DNA from: Erodium maritimum
Taxonomy: Eukaryota; Streptophyta; Magnoliopsida; Geraniales; Geraniaceae
Length of the DNA: 64,000 nt
Assembly: GCA_963921825.1 (NCBI GenBank)
Contig: OY997593.1
Span: 64,898,039-64,962,038, forward strand
Direction: 5' to 3'
Below are positions 11,291-22,928 of the stretch, piece after piece (the stretch's first letter is position 1; every line of letters begins with the position of its first letter). The position numbers were made by a program, and so were the translations under genes. Below the pieces are notes generated by a model. That model worked only from the letters and a program-made list of their open reading frames with translations. It had not been told where the DNA came from and did no database searches.

Positions 11291-13785
11291 ATGCTTTTGA
11301 AAATTTGAGTGTTAGTGAGGGGTATTTTGAAAATTGGTTGTCAAGTTGACGACGGGTATGAAAGTGTAACCAAAAGTTTCGTTGGTGTAGTGAGGTGCAA
11401 CAAAGTTTGGTCAGAGTAGTGAGACGAAACGCAAGTATTTTTAGGGTAGTGAGATAAAGTTTACCCTTGAAAATATTTTTGTCATTTAAATTTTCATTTT
11501 GAAAATAGTTTTATTCTTCAACATTTAAATTTCATTTTTTTTATAATCAAGTGAACCTTCAATATGTAAGATTAAATTTTATCCAAAAAGTTCCAAATCC
11601 CAACCTGAATACATTTCTTGGTGTCCCTTCTGTCAAAGGTATCTTTCTGCGGGTTTCATTATTTCAGAGTGAGACATATTTGAAAACGAGAAAGAAGTAT
11701 ACCAGAATAGTACTCTCTTCTCATAACGTACCATGATCATTACATCTTGAGATGACAGTTTTTCTGCTCATGCCCATATCCTGAATTTCGACAAAAAAAA
11801 TATATATATAGTTTTTCAAAAAAAAATTATATTAATTATGATATTTTGGTATAGTGGCTCCTCTTCTTGGGTCCTATGTCACACTGTTTCTGTGTGTTGT
11901 TGGTAAAGTGAAAGTGCCAAAAAAGAGCACTAGTCAACGGCACCTCGACCTCGAGACATGGGCTTCTTCTTCCTCTCTTCTTCTTCTACACTGCTTGTAT
12001 GTGAAGCTGTGCTCTTCTCGACCTTTGCTTTGCTTCAATGGCTTTGGAAACTCCAAACTTTCTCATTTCCTCTACTATTACATTACTATTTTGGAAGCTG
12101 AGAAAACATTTATGTCCTTTTGGAAACATGCCATGGAAATATGAGAAGTTTTTATTCGAATTTCTTCATGTGGGTTCCAACAGTAAGTAAGTACAAGTAT
12201 TCTTCAAAATATATGGACCATTCTATATTAATACTTTTAAACATATTGAGATATTATTTGTCAAAGTAGTAGCAAATTCAAAATTCATACTCATAAAGGG
12301 ATTTCAAATCCGAACCTTTGTTTTGTGTAAAATTTACATTATTTTAGTACATGCACCACTTCAACCCAACTCTATACTTAAATCTTTAATATTGGAGTAG
12401 GAATTAGAATTATAGATAATATAAATAATAAAATATATAGTATTACTCACTCACATCAATAAAATCGAAAGAATCAATATTTAAAATATAATAATCTATA
12501 TGTAAGTTACAGACTCTATGTTCAAAACAAGTTGAAAACAAACTTTGAACTAAGTTTTATCATTAAACATTGAGATTTGAATTGGATCAATGTTGAACAC
12601 AATTAATGAGTAGTGAAGTTCAGTTAATGAAGCCATTTGATGGGAGATTAGGATTAATGAGTTGCATTTACAATGTAGTGGTCCAAGTTACTAAGAATGA
12701 ACCTGGTTCTAATTGAAACAACAACATGAAATGAATCAAAGTGGTCCAAAGTCAGGGGAATGAGCATAAAATGAAATACTTACTTACATGAAAGCAGAAT
12801 TTGACAAAAAAAGAAAAAGAAAAAAGAAGAAGAAGCTCTGCCTCTCACATTCACACTGCAACACACACACAAGATTTTTATTTTCACTGCCCCATACACA
12901 CACACTCACTGCACACTATGCAGCACAACAATATGGATGGATAAGCATTGGCTACACAATGCCCACAAAGTATACATAATAAAGCCAAAGCATTATATTA
13001 AATGAATTTTGTAGTTTTACCAAATTCTCTGAACACGGGTCGTATCCATAATTTCAAATAACTCGATTATATATAACCAAACCGAATTGAACATCATTTT
13101 AACAATGAAATATATTCGTCGGATATGAGATTTCAAACTGTATTCAATCTTACTTTCAGTTTCGAAAACATGGATATTTTAACATCCCTTGATCTTGTTG
13201 TTTGTGGGTAAATTAAATCATAGCTAGGATTAGAAGCAATATGTGAGAAAGAGATTGACAAATGAGGAGGAGAGATTGGGAGGTGGAGATGTCATTTTCT
13301 AGGAGATATTGGGAGATAAGGTAGAGTTACAGAGAGGAGCAGGCTTTAATTCGCAGAATCCAGTGAAAGGGTTTGGGGGTAAGAGAAAAGGTTATGGCAG
13401 AAGACACATGCAATAGGTGGTATTAATTACTAGGATTTGTTGTTTTAATTGTTTGTAGCTCAATGCCGACAATGCCTGGGTCCTTGTCTTCTGCTACTAC
13501 CCCATTCAATTTTGGGGTCCCCTACACTCACAGGTCTCTCTGCCTTCCCTTCTTCGTCCCCTGTCCTATCCACCTCAACCCTACAACATATTTATTTTTC
13601 TACACTAATTAACATACATATAAAGATGGCCTCTAGATTTTATTCTAAACAGTGACGCTCGTAACCTTATTAATGGAGGTTGATGCGGCTAGGGGCTATA
13701 GAGGTTTACTGTTGTTTCAATCATAGACGATGACAACAAAAGCAGCGATAATAACTCTCTCCGCTCTTTCTTCCGAACGTCGACG
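11291..13785. other. Gene-free intergenic stretch
   Basis: About 2.5 kb of AT-rich sequence shows no recognisable gene on either strand. A piece at 11330-11466 repeats 'gtagtgag' and ends GATAAAGTTTACCC, which resembles the GGGTAAAC terminus of the MULE MITE at 42795, but no left partner or duplication was found. CT-rich and CACACA runs occur at 11960-12000 and 12840-12920. A short frame at about 12038 starting MALETPNFL has no recognisable domain. Confidence 0.45.
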
Positions 13786-14415
13786 GTGAGCAGCGATCCG
13801 GTCTTTATCTTATCTGGATATGTGGGTGATTCTCCTCCTTCGGTATTGATCATTGGACCGTTTAGAGAGGTACCGAGGGTGGAGGTCGAGATGACTTTCT
13901 CGAAAAAAGGTGCATCGACTCTGGTAATGACACCGGGACCGAGAGAAAGGCGTGGAAGAGCGCCAGGTTTGCCCCGAGGTATGGTGCGAGGAGTTCAGAC
14001 GCGCGGTCCTCGGCCCAGACGACTGGCAAGGCTTCTGGAGGAGGAGGAGTTTCGGTTAGTTCCAATCTTCTCAGCAATGGCGGGGATTGGATCCGGTGCA
14101 ACGGATCCACTCCATTTTGCGGCAGGAAATATGTTTTCGCGATCTAGGATACTACGAACGACGGAAGGAAGTGATCGGAAGAGCTTCGCCAACGACGAAT
14201 CTGATGATACCGGAATAGGGAAGGTGGCGGCGCGAGTAGAGTGGGAAATGAGGGCAACACCGGCCCCTTTTTCTAAGTTGCGTGACCTGGGCCGGCCTAG
14301 TCCTCCTCGGGCTTGGGTCAGGACGTCACAAGGCCAAATGGGCCGTGTGCACTTAGGCCCGGATCCAGGTTTCGTGTTCGCGTGGATAATGATGGACTTG
14401 GGCACGGGGGTCTGA
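13786..14415 (+). other. Unrecognised open frame of 209 codons, doubtful gene
   Basis: An uninterrupted frame starts at ATG 13786 within GC-richer DNA. The product is Arg/Gly/Pro-rich (for example RERRGRAPGLPRGMVRG) with no domain I recognise, no signal peptide and no membrane segment. The opposite strand is also open across most of the same stretch, which is common in GC-rich non-coding plant DNA. The block resembles the GC-rich 5' regions of LINE-like elements elsewhere in the window (for example 18253-18760 and 34200-35010). I lean towards untranslated repeat DNA rather than a gene. Confidence 0.2.
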
Positions 14416-14510
14416 ATTCGCATATGCCATGACTTCCCGGGTACTCTCCTCCCAAATTTTTTATCGGTAATCATTGGAGGATGGCGTGGTTGGATTCTTC
14501 TTCTGATCGG

Positions 14511-14512
<2 letters not shown>

Positions 14513-14573
<61 letters not shown>

Positions 14574-14596
14574 GATAGAGATAGAGAGAGAGAGAG
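14513..14596. repeat. (GA)n microsatellite
   Basis: This is a run of about 40 GA units with a few GATA interruptions near the right end. It separates the GC-rich open frame from the second Gypsy fragment. Confidence 0.97.
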
Positions 14597-14659
14597 TTAT
14601 GCTAGGAGAACAGTGGGCCTTCAGGAGATCCCTGGTCATTTTGATAGAGCTGAGTCAAC

Positions 14660-15025
14660 TGTGGCGGAGGCAAGTTGGCCTTGCGGTATATTGGACCCTT
14701 TGAGATTCTATGCAGAGTTCGAGCAGTGGCGTACCGACTCGCGTTACCACCGCAGCTTGGGAACGTTCATAACGTCTTCCATGTATCCCAGCTGCGGAAG
14801 TACACCGCGGATCCCTCCCACGTGATTGAGTGGACGAACATCGAGGTGGCTGATAATGTTTCATATGAGGAGCAGCCAGTCAAGATTGTGGATACGCGGG
14901 AGAAGGTCCTGCGTGACAAGACTAATCCTCTACTACGAGTGCAGTGGAAGCATCATGGAGCTGAGTCGACCTGGGAGCGCGAGGACGAGATCCGGGCGAA
15001 GTATACCCACCTGTTCGATTCTTGA
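14660..15025 (+). pseudogene. Gypsy integrase C-terminus with chromodomain-like tail
   Basis: The frame to TGA at 15023-15025 reads RYIGPFEILCRVRAVAYRL, then LPPQLGNVHNVFHVSQLRKY, then YEEQPVKIVDTRE, RVQWKHHGAESTWEREDEIR and KYTHLF. This is the GPF/Y module followed by the 'HVSQLRKY...W..H..EATWE' tail of Tekay/Del chromoviruses. It targets and joins the cDNA during integration. Everything upstream (gag to integrase core) is missing. The fragment emerges from unrelated sequence just after the GA microsatellite. A purine-rich stretch and the 3' LTR follow, so only the last 3 kb of this element remains. Confidence 0.85.
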
Positions 15026-15074
15026 GGTACGTCCGTTTTAAATTTCGGGGACGAAATTCTTTTGGAGAACGGGT

Positions 15075-17705
15075 TGAATTTTGGATTGAATTAAAAAAAA
15101 AACCTTGGGCCAAGCAGACCAGGCCCAACCTGCCAGGCCCAAGCCCACGCTAAGGCTCAGCCCAGCAGACCTCCCTCACACGTGCGAGCTCGCACGCGAG
15201 CCATTACAGCACTAGGGTTCGCCTCGCCTCTTCAGTTCCACGCACGCATCCCGAAGCCCTTCTTCCTCCTCTCGCTCTCTCTCATAGAGCTCTCGTGCTC
15301 CTTCGTCTTCTCTCGCTCGTTCGAGCCACGTCGGAGCTCCAACCCCCTCGCCTGATTTCCCTTTCCTCCACCCACAACAGTCCTCACCACCAGAAGCCCT
15401 CCCTCTTTCCCTTCTTCCTACCCGAGTCGAAGCGAACCATCGCCGCCGTTCCCATTCGAGCCTCGCCGCGCCTGCAACAGAAGAAATCAGTGACGATGAG
15501 CCTTTTCCCAGCCTGATTCACCTTCCCCGTCAACCCTTCCCTGAGAATCGCGAGCGTTCGAGCTCGATTTGGCCGGGCTCGGGCGGAGAGGCACTACCGG
15601 AACTCCGAGCTTCAGATCTGTTGCTCCCAACGCCAGCGAACCTCCCACGCCGTCAGATCTGGACGGAGGAGCTCCGGGCTTGCACCAACGACCACCACGG
15701 TCACTCCGAGTCTCCCTGGCGCCACCACCGCTGTTGAGAACCCACCCTAGCTCGCCTGCCGCCGTCCTCAGTTCACCGAAACCCTAGCCGTCTCACCTCC
15801 GTTCACGTCTCAGGCCAGGACCGAGACTTGGCCAGAACCGAGCTTGGGTCTTGGCCAGACACAGGCCTTGGGCTCGGGCCAGGACAGACCGGGCCTGCAC
15901 TCGAGTCTGAGTCGGGCCTAGACTTGGATTTGGGTCGGGCCTGAACTTGGGTCTAGGTCGGGTCTGGACATAGGTATGGGTCGGGCTCGGGTCAGGTTCG
16001 GGTCCGGACTCGGATTCGGGTCAGGCTCGGGTCCGGGTCAGATTTGGATCCGGTTTCCGGATTCGGGCCGGGTTTGGGTCAGACTCGGGTCGGGGCTGGG
16101 TCATACAATGTTTAATTAATTAATTAATTAATTTAACGGATTTATATCGGAGAACTTAAAGGACCTATATGAGAAATTAAAGGACTTAACTGAAAAATTA
16201 AAGGACTAAATTGGTAAAATTAGAGGACTGTACCGTCCTTGTTTGTTAAAATCAGGCTTTGACCTCGACCGTGGAGAAGGCCGGAGGTAGGCCTGGACGT
16301 CAGCAGCTAGGAGATCCAGATAGAGATTGAGAGGTAGGGAAATGCCTCAGAACTTTACTTTATTGCGGACGTACTAGAATGCATATAGGGAAACATTATT
16401 AATCGGATAAAGAACTAGTATGCCTGTAGGATGTGAATAACTAGCGTAGACTTATGAACTTTGAGCATTTACGAACCTTGTAGTACTGTAGACTTGGGAA
16501 TTGTCGTGCTGGTAGAATCGGGCCATGTCGCGCATGTAGGATTATTTGCTGATTATGCCTGCTTGTGTGCTCGGTGTTGTTTAAGCGGTTAATAATTAAC
16601 AAGCATGAAAACGACTATAGTTGAACTTAGTGATGCATATTAGTGACTTGAGTGGTTATTCCTATCTCTATGATTTGTTGAACTGTGGGCTTGCCGGTGG
16701 TGGGGTTACCACGTTAAGTGTGGTGTCGGTAAGTGATGGTAAGTGCGTGATAGTGGTGTGAGTATGACTGTGATTGTGGTTGTGATTTGTGATTGTGGGT
16801 GCTTTGGTTACATGAGAAAGGTGGTTTCCCTACCTTCCGACCTTGAGTCGGTAAAACGCTGTGTCCCGCGAAGAGGTTGTTTCCCTACCTTCCGACTAGC
16901 ACTCGGTAAAACGTTGTGTTGTGCCGCGATGAGATTGTTCCGCGAAGAGGTGATTTCCCTACCTTCCGTGTATCGGTAAAACGCTGTGTTCCGCGATGAG
17001 GTTGTGCCGCGAAGAGGCGATTTCGGGCCTGTGTTCCGCGATGAGGTCGACCGCCTCTCCCGAATTTGTGTTGGGGAAAGTAGCGTGTGGCTTCGCCGGG
17101 CCGAGCGGGTTGCTCCCGAAACCGTGCAGTTGTGTGAATTGCTTGTGTTGATAATGTTTTGGATTTGAATGAGTGTTGCTGTATTTGTGGCTATGGGTGT
17201 TTTACCTGGTTTGTTCCTTCGGTGTTTGCCTTGGTATAGTATTTAGTGTTGAGTTAAAGTTGGAGTGGTTGGGCTGGTGAGTGTCAGGGTAAAGTGAGTA
17301 TTGTCTTTAAAATGGTCCAAGTGTCGCATCGATTTATCAATCCTTTTATTAAACTTTTCTTGGAAATGCGTTCTTTGTAAATCTGTAATGAGGTGGATTT
17401 CGTAGCTTTTCCCTACTGAGCGTCAAGCTCACCCCTTACCGTGTTTTCTACAGGTGATAGCTATGCTTTGGATTAGAGGGTTACGTAGAGCTTGGGAGCT
17501 AGCGGAGGCCCGAGTTTATTTTATGTTTCTTAGAGACGTACTGTTATTTTCGATTGTTGTATTTGACTGAGCGTAGGACTCAGGATTTTGACTATTATTA
17601 CATTTATCTACAGTCTTGGATTAATTACGTTTTTTTAAAATTGTTTTCTCTATAAATTCCGGTTCACGTCTCGAGTCCGGTCAATACCGGATTTGGGGCG
17701 TGACA
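15075..17705 (+). mobile_element. Gypsy 3' LTR, second subfamily, about 2.6 kb
   Basis: The right end is sharp: CGTCTCGAGTCCGGTCAATA then GGGGCGTGACA, homologous to the ends of the LTRs at 4541 and 47551. The left end is approximate. 'ggggacgaaattcttttgg' after the integrase stop looks like the polypurine region and TGAATTTTGG at 15075 like the start. The interior holds GGGTC-rich repeats (15830-16090), a TTAA run (16111-16135), a tandem array (16815-17050) and the shared 'ctactgagcg..aagctcacc' block (about 17422). It is clearly diverged from the LTR at 1763, so it comes from a different insertion. Confidence 0.75.
16815..17050 (+). repeat. Tandem repeats in the second Gypsy LTR
   Basis: Irregular units of about 50 bases contain 'ttccctaccttccgact', 'tcggtaaaacg.tgtg' and 'ccgcgaagagg'. 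The CCTTCCGA...TCGGTAAAA core is the same as in the 56-bp array at 3647-3925, at the equivalent place in the LTR. Confidence 0.75.
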
Positions 17706-17975
17706 CTGGAGGCCCTACTATATCATTCAAGGGAGGGCAACACACACTGGTATCTCGGGAGAGTTCATAATCCACCATAGCAGCTCTCCGACAATAGGTC
17801 AGCTCTGCCCTAGCTCTTAGTTACTTTCCACCGTTGCCTTGTAATGCTAGGGCTTTTCTTTGGATTTTTACTTTATATATTACTTTGTTGCGGTATCCAC
17901 GTTGGTTTGGATACCCTTGTCTGTTTTGTTGCTTAAATATATCAATTCATATCTTCTTTAAAAAAAAATTATGGA
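17706..17975 (+). mobile_element. LINE 3' tail with A-run
   Basis: The sequence directly after the LTR end reads like the last part of a plant LINE: a short degenerate coding remnant, then a T-rich 3' UTR (TTTTGTTGCTTAAATATATC) closing with a run of nine A at about 17962-17970. It may be the 3' end of the LINE whose RT scrap lies at 10557, but no bridging evidence exists. Confidence 0.45.
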
Positions 17976-18252
17976 ACTTGATTTTGTGGCATAATTGATT
18001 GAAATTAATTGGTTTTTATTTAAATAAACCACTTATCTGATGAGGTTAGCTTTTTGTTGAGTCAAATTGACCTCTATCTTTTAATATATCTTAGTATTTA
18101 TATTATAATAAATATTCCATTTGAATACACACATAAAATAATAATCTTATTATTAAGATTTAATCCTACCATTTATAAGTTTGTTATATTTTTTTAAAAT
18201 GAGTTTAATATATCTTAATAATGATAAGTTGTAATCAAACATTATGAGTGAA

Positions 18253-20451
18253 AGAAACGAAAAACTGAGAAGCTATTGTGATGCTCTCTCTCTCTCTTTT
18301 AGAGTATCAAGTCATCGTCGTCGGCACCTTCTGTTCCGGGCTCCGTTTTGTCTATCCATCGTCATTCCATCTCAGCCACCTCCTTCTCCATCTATTCCGG
18401 CAGTCACCCTCCGGATCCCCTTCAGGAACGATTAGGACAAGTGATCGAAGGAGCTCCTCTACCCCACTACTACGTGTAGTGGTTTTGTCGTGGTCCCACA
18501 CCTCCCTCGATCTACGGACCACCAGGTTCACCGGGAGGACGAGAATAGCTCCGACGAAAAGAGAAGGTCGGTTCGAGGTACTATGGATCTCCGTGTTGGG
18601 TCCTCTAAGCCCCGATCTGAATCACGGAGATTGAGACCAATGGTTGATGGCGACGATAGAAGCAGCAGCTAGTGGGAAGTCAACGACAGCGTTGTGTTTC
18701 TATGGTTCAAGAACACGATCCCTTGTTGGCCTAAAAAAACAGGTAAGGTCTGCTACACAACCTCACTAGTTCCAATACGTATTAGATAGGAGAGAGGGAT
18801 GTTGTTAAGGAGACAGGTTCGTCCTAATAGGATAAGAAAGAGCTCTATTTGGAGTCTCCGCGTTTTTCTAGGGACCTCCTTGTGTTTGTTAGACAATACA
18901 TGCCTATACGAGTCGAGCAAGGAAAAAAAGTCAGGATATTTTGCGCACGTCACTGTGTGAATAGGTAATCTCCCCAAAGTATTTTACCAAAATTAGCCGG
19001 GCACCGTAGCTATAGCGTTTTGGTTTTGACTCAGGGTCGGCTTAACCTTAAGCGAGTTAAGCAATCGCTTAAGGCCATCGTTCTGAAAAGGCCTCGTAAA
19101 ATAAACAAGAAGCCGTTTAAGGCATAGGGTGAAAAATACCCCCTAAAATTAAAGATCTGTTATTATTTGATCAAACTTAATCAAATGAAAATATTAGACT
19201 TCTAATTTTGAAATTAAAATTCAATACTAGTTAGGCCTAATTTTGATCTCTATTCAAATTTGTTTTTGATAAAAGCATTTTTCATCCAATTGAAATTTTT
19301 TTTCTTGATGTTTGAACATTCTAACAACTATATGGATGTTTATTTCGTAGTGAAACACTATAGTTAACGAAACAAAACATGCAAAACAATGGAACACATA
19401 CAAAAGGAAGCGCAGATGTTTACATATCAATGCATTATACTACTTGTTTGAGGAATGACAATCAATTTATCAACTTCATTACAAAAATGCTAAAACCAAA
19501 ATAATCTGGAAAAGTAGGTTGTTAAAATTGGAAAAAAAAATCCAATATTGGATATACATGTCTAATTACAGCAAAAAGATGCAAAACAAACATATGAGAA
19601 ATTCATTGAACGTTTGATTTGATATCTCATACTTCCCTTAATATTTTATAAACCACTTTCTAAGACATTCAAATAATGAAACTACGCATCTAAAGATGAA
19701 TATTAAGGAATATCAATATTCTCTTATTGAAAAAGAAACAAGACAGGTATATATTAACAACTGGTGCTAGAATGTCTGATTTTTACACGCATATGATTAG
19801 TAAAAAAAGACCATTTATCGAAGAATAATCCATGGAGTTCATGGACTAAAAGCATGAGTCCCGTTGTGTTTGATAATATTGAAAATCAAGGTTACTAATA
19901 CACACTATAAATTGTCTAGAAAATATTTAAGTATGAAAATTTGTAGAAGTTGATGATAATAGCTAGTCATACATGATGTCACATATAAGCTAGCATAATT
20001 TGTCTGGAATTATCTTGAACATGTCATATTTTAAATTGACATGAATGTATCGTGTTTATAGATAAGTGTGAATCCTTAAAATTTAAAAAAATTGTATAAA
20101 ATTATAGACAATGCATCTTATCCATGGAGGATGTCTTGTTAGAAATCAATCTTGATCATTTATTTTAGATTTTGAGTGTTATAAGTAGATATTTAAGCTC
20201 ATTCGTTCAATATCATCTAGTATAATCTTTCTTACGAACATGTCTACTTTTTTTATTATATTCTTTCATAAAGAAAAAAAGACATCGACCAATGCTCGCT
20301 TTAGGACCCAATAATCATTGGGTCGGCCCTATTTTGACTATTTCGGTTTTGACTAATACTATGCCTCCCACTCTTTGTATTTTTAGTATGATTATGCATG
20401 TTGTTATTTGACTATTTTATTCGATATAACGACCACGTTTATTACTAAAAA
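18253..20451 (+). mobile_element. Retroposon H: ORF-less non-LTR element interrupted by an hAT element
   Basis: The phrase CATTATGAGTGAA occurs at 18240-18252 and again at 20455-20467, and the right copy is preceded by a run of eight A. This is the signature of target-primed reverse transcription: a target-site duplication of 13-16 bases plus a poly-A tail. The element has a GC-rich 5' part (18290-18740, CT-rich then Arg/Ser-like open frames without domains) and an AT-rich 3' part. The hAT element at 19032-20331 is nested inside, leaving about 0.9 kb of own sequence. No RT or RNase H coding was found. Confidence 0.7.
19032..20331. mobile_element. hAT-type non-autonomous transposon, copy 1 (1300 bp)
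   Basis: The ends are CAGGGTCGGCTTAA and (reverse complement of the right end) TAGGGCCGACCCAATG, imperfect terminal inverted repeats of the hAT 'CAGGG..G' type. A perfect 8-bp duplication TTTTGACT flanks it at 19024-19031 and 20332-20339. The interior is AT-rich with no transposase frame. It shares extended similarity with 31341-32823 (for example 'tattaacaactggtgctagaatgtc'). Confidence 0.9.
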
Positions 20452-20467
20452 AAACATTATGAGTGAA

Positions 20468-22105
20468 GTGAAACAAATTTCATGTAATAGGAAATAAAGA
20501 TTAAGTATATCTCAATTATTGTGTTAATAAAAAATTTAACCGATAAAATATAAGGGTTACTTACGATATGTATATATGATTGTTATAATTTTTAAATTTA
20601 AAAGAAGAGTTTGAAACGCAAAAAGCAAATGGTAATATTACAAATTCTAATCTCGTTGGACAATAGTAATACAGACTTCAGACCACAACATTGCAATATA
20701 ATACGTACAAATAATATAACAAACGTACACATTATACCTACAATATATATACTTATTTGCTTATATTCTATTTCAAGACCTCTCCTACAACAAATATTGC
20801 TGAAATTTGTATGTTCACGGTTTTAATAGCTCTTTTTACATAAAAGTTACATTGAGGTGAACCAATCAAGTTTTAAACTATTCAATTATTGATTATATAA
20901 TTGACACCCACAAACATGACTCGCACATATCTGTGAATGAAATGACAACCTTTGAGAATACAAGTTACACAGAGGAAAAGAAAAACACAGAATCAACGTT
21001 GGGATGTTTGGTTGCACCAACATTAGAAACACACGTGAACGAATCCATGCATGTTACTACTTACTAGCACCAATTTGAAGTGGTACCCGAAATTGAGTCC
21101 ATGCACCCATGTTTACGTTACTGACGGCCATCCAAGGTCACCCGGCCATCCAACGTCATCGATTCGGATCAACGAACCTCGAAGCAGTAGCTGGTCACGG
21201 CAAAGGCAAGAGGGGTAATATTGTCATATTATCACCGAAGAGGAAAGCACCAAGCTCGGATTTGACGTACCATTCCAACACGTTTCAGTCCCCGAATGAG
21301 AAAAGATCATCATCATCTGATTGTTTCCGTTGATTATTCTCGCTCCATCGCCACCGTACACGTCATGTCAGACCTATCCCATTCACTTTTTTAACGGTTC
21401 CTTGATCGTCACACCCGTTGGACCGGCCCGAGCCAGCTCATGCATGTGGTCCAATGAAATCTCTATTTAGTAGTAACATGATTATAGATTAACAATCACC
21501 CTCGTGTGGGCCCACATCGGCGTTTCATGTTGTGGGCTCGGTCCAGATGGTTCTCGGGCCCATGGTCGAGATTAATGGACCTGATCACAATTAATCATCA
21601 CTGCCCATGCTTTGTCCATCGCATGTTACTCTCTACACCCATACACAGTTCCAATTTCTTTTGAAATTTATTCTCCATTGAGGCCAGCAATTACTGCTGC
21701 AGATGTACGAAATTCAACCGTTTTAATTTCTGGGTCATTAATTTGGATTCTGAGAGAAGAACTATATATATATATATATGTAGGGTGGAGTTGGAGGAGA
21801 CAGAAACAGTAGAGAGAAGGAAATGAGAGTGGAGAGGTTGAGATGGGTAGGGCCCAAGAGCAGATATATCTCCACCTACCGACAGGGAGTGAGTGAGACC
21901 ACAATTCTGTGTAGATTTTGTGGTGTTGTATCTATTACTTGCTTCCATGCTTATAGATCTTCCTCATGATTCCCTGATGTCGACTTTATACTATTCTTCA
22001 CCCCATCACTCACCTCACCCACTTGATTCAATCTTTTTCCTTCAATTGGCAATAACCTAGGTTCTAAATTATATATAAAATGTAATATATTTTATGTGGG
22101 TAATC
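20468..22105. other. Intergenic stretch without recognised gene
   Basis: The left half is AT-rich. The right half (21100-21960) is more balanced and includes a (TA)n run at about 21762-21780 and GAGAGG repeats. No ORF here has a recognisable product. Confidence 0.45.
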
Positions 22106-22115
22106 AAAGTTATAT

Positions 22116-22562
22116 AATCAAAATTAATGTGGATGGGGCAATCCTAGGATATGGCTCAATCGGCTCGGGTGGTCCTATTTGAAGGTGCAACGACTCCGAA
22201 GCGGTGGAGGCGTGGAATTTGGACGCAGCGTTGGATTGGATCAAAGACATGAGATGGAAGGATGGTATTATAGAATCGGATTGTCTAGGACTGGTCCATG
22301 CCATCAATTCCTCTACTCGGTTGATCTCTACTTCCCGAGCTGATGGTATGCTTATCATGGAAATCAAATGGAAGTTGAAAGAGCACCTGGGGTTTGGAGT
22401 TGATTATGCTCATAGAGAAGCAAAAACTATAGCTCATATTATAGCCAAACATACAATTGACTAGTTTGATATTGGTTGGTGCATTACCCATATTCCTTAT
22501 ATTTTATTAGCTGCTTTGAACAGTGATTTACTTTCATCTAATAAAACTTCTCTTTCGAAAAA
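22116..22562 (+). pseudogene. 5'-truncated LINE copy with the RNase H-like (RVT_3) domain
   Basis: Translation starting about 22118 gives IKINVDGAILGYGSIG, then IESDCLGLVHAIN, MEIKWKLKEHLGFGVDYAHR and EAKTIAHIIAKHTID before TAG at 22462. This is the plant LINE C-terminal RNase H fold: 'K.NVDGA', 'ESD...V..IN', 'H..RE.N..A..LA'. One in-frame stop lies at about 22180. The copy ends in an A-run at 22558-22565. The repeat AAAGTTATAT at 22106-22115 and 22563-22572 looks like its target-site duplication. It is therefore a 450-bp, 5'-truncated, dead LINE insertion on the plus strand. Confidence 0.85.
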
Positions 22563-22928
22563 AAAGTTATATTGTTATTTTCTGCATATCCTTTTGAATG
22601 GTTGAGGTAGTATGGGTTTCTAATTATTGAAGTGTAATTTTTATGTATTTGTTGGGACTTAAATATTGGTCACCAGATTTACACTCCACTGATATTCATT
22701 ATTGGGTCGTTTTTGATAAAGAAACCCATTATAGAAGCCGATACAAAGTCTATAATAAGTTCCATAATAAGGTGCATTGAATCTCTCACTGAAAAATAAA
22801 ATGTTGAAGTCAGACGGTTTGTTTTGTCCATCAAGTTATCATCAGTGTTTTTTTAGCAAACAAATATCGTCATAAAACAACCGTTAATGGGCCGTAGTAG
22901 AGCACGACATACAAAGGCCCAACTTCTT

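Noticed and set aside
12038..12190. Short frame MALETPNFL... as a small zinc-finger or bHLH gene
   Set aside because: Only the first residues resemble such proteins; no zinc finger, helix or EAR-type motif follows.
13995..14639. 214-codon minus-strand frame with a Ser-Leu run
   Set aside because: The Ser-Leu part is the (GA)n microsatellite read through; the remainder overlaps an equally open plus-strand frame and has no recognisable domain.
1763..17705. One single Gypsy element from 1763 to 17705
   Set aside because: The LTRs at the two ends are clearly diverged along most of their length and a Copia pol lies between; two separate insertions explain it better.
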